Assembly (NCBI GenBank): GCA_021797955.1
Contig: JAJZYV010000131.1
Coordinates: 1 to 5,985 of the forward strand
Length of the DNA: 5,985 nucleotides
From: Thermoplasmata archaeon
GTDB lineage: Archaea > Thermoplasmatota > Thermoplasmata > Thermoplasmatales > Thermoplasmataceae
Direction: 5' to 3'
Position numbers and translations under genes: made by a program. Below the pieces are notes generated by a model, which was given only the letters and a program-made list of their open reading frames with translations, had not been told where the DNA came from and did no database searches. Positions 5,730 to 5,985 of the stretch are shown here, one piece after another (the stretch's first letter is position 1; the number at the start of each line of letters is the position of its first letter).

Positions 5730-5985
5730 TTATGGCATCCCCTTTCCTCTTCTTAGAAACAAAACTGCACCAACTACAGCTACTGCTGCAACGATTGCCG
5801 CTATGATATAATATTCATAGGCTCCAAGATTAAATCCTGAAGACCCTGTGGGAGACTGCTTCGGAACCGCTGTAAAGGTGACATTAAACGAAGCATTCAT
5901 TCCAAATATTGTAACGAAGCCTTTGGAAATGGAGGACTGATAGCCAGAAACATTGCTCACCGTGAAGTTATAAGAACCGTTTGGC
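5730..5985 (-). CDS. C-terminal part of a membrane-anchored, sequon-rich extracellular protein
   Basis: Only the last 84 codons are in the window; the frame runs open through the right edge. The visible part begins PNGSYNFTVSNVSGY, a beta-rich repeat-like segment of the type found in large secreted proteins of Thermoplasmatales, including thermopsin-like peptidases and surface proteins. A linker rich in Ser, Thr, Gly and Pro (KQSPTGSSG) follows, then one hydrophobic span of about 19 residues (YIIAAIVAAV onward, about residues 59-77 of the visible part) and the basic tail RRGKGMP. This means an extracellular body held by a C-terminal membrane anchor. Five Asn-X-Ser/Thr sequons (NGS, NFT, NVS, NAS, NVT) lie within about 35 residues, so the protein is probably N-glycosylated. 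The GTG at 5958-5960 is an internal Val, not a start. The gene is convergent with the glycosyltransferase gene. The enzymatic role, if any, lies outside the window. Confidence 0.75.
   Translation of the reverse strand, partial: PNGSYNFTVSNVSGYQSSISKGFVTIFGMNASFNVTFTAVPKQSPTGSSGFNLGAYEYYIIAAIVAAVAVVGAVLFLRRGKGMP

Overview
The window looks like a piece of an archaeal chromosome, most likely from the Thermoplasmatales or a near relative. This is inferred from the protein style, AT-rich promoters about 25-35 bases ahead of start codons (typical of leaderless archaeal genes), and a membrane-anchored, sequon-rich surface protein. I cannot name the genus. It is an accessory, transposon-battered stretch: two apparently intact glycosyltransferase genes sit among remains of three different insertion sequences.

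Layout. Bases 1 to about 968 (minus strand) hold an IS21-family remnant: the first 95 codons of istB, cut by the window edge, and the 3' part of istA with an in-frame TGA. Directly against it, on the plus strand (about 965-1205), lies the C-terminal end of an IS3-family transposase with a one-base frameshift. Bases 1206-1556 have no convincing gene but contain three small hairpins, one followed by seven T, and the probable promoter of the next gene. A GT4 glycosyltransferase occupies 1557-2639. A nearly complete IS1634-like element (IS4 superfamily, YREK type) spans about 2676-4317 with imperfect inverted ends, a 5-base flanking repeat, and a transposase gene broken by two frameshifts and one TAG. 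A GT2 glycosyltransferase follows at 4455-5522, then about 200 bases with a possible gene relic. On the minus strand at 5730-5985 is the C-terminus of a surface protein with five N-glycosylation sequons and a membrane anchor.

How it fits together. Removing the IS1634-like element and one copy of the repeat puts the two glycosyltransferase genes in tandem with a gap of about 173 bases, so they probably belonged to one glycan-assembly locus (surface polysaccharide, lipoglycan or protein N-glycan). The sequon-dense surface protein is a plausible, unproven, substrate. Both glycosyltransferases keep their key motifs, whereas at least three of the four transposase genes seen are broken (istB is cut by the window edge). 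This suggests the region has been a landing site for insertions that are now decaying. I found no CRISPR array, tRNA, rRNA or defence system, and nothing I would call a new system.
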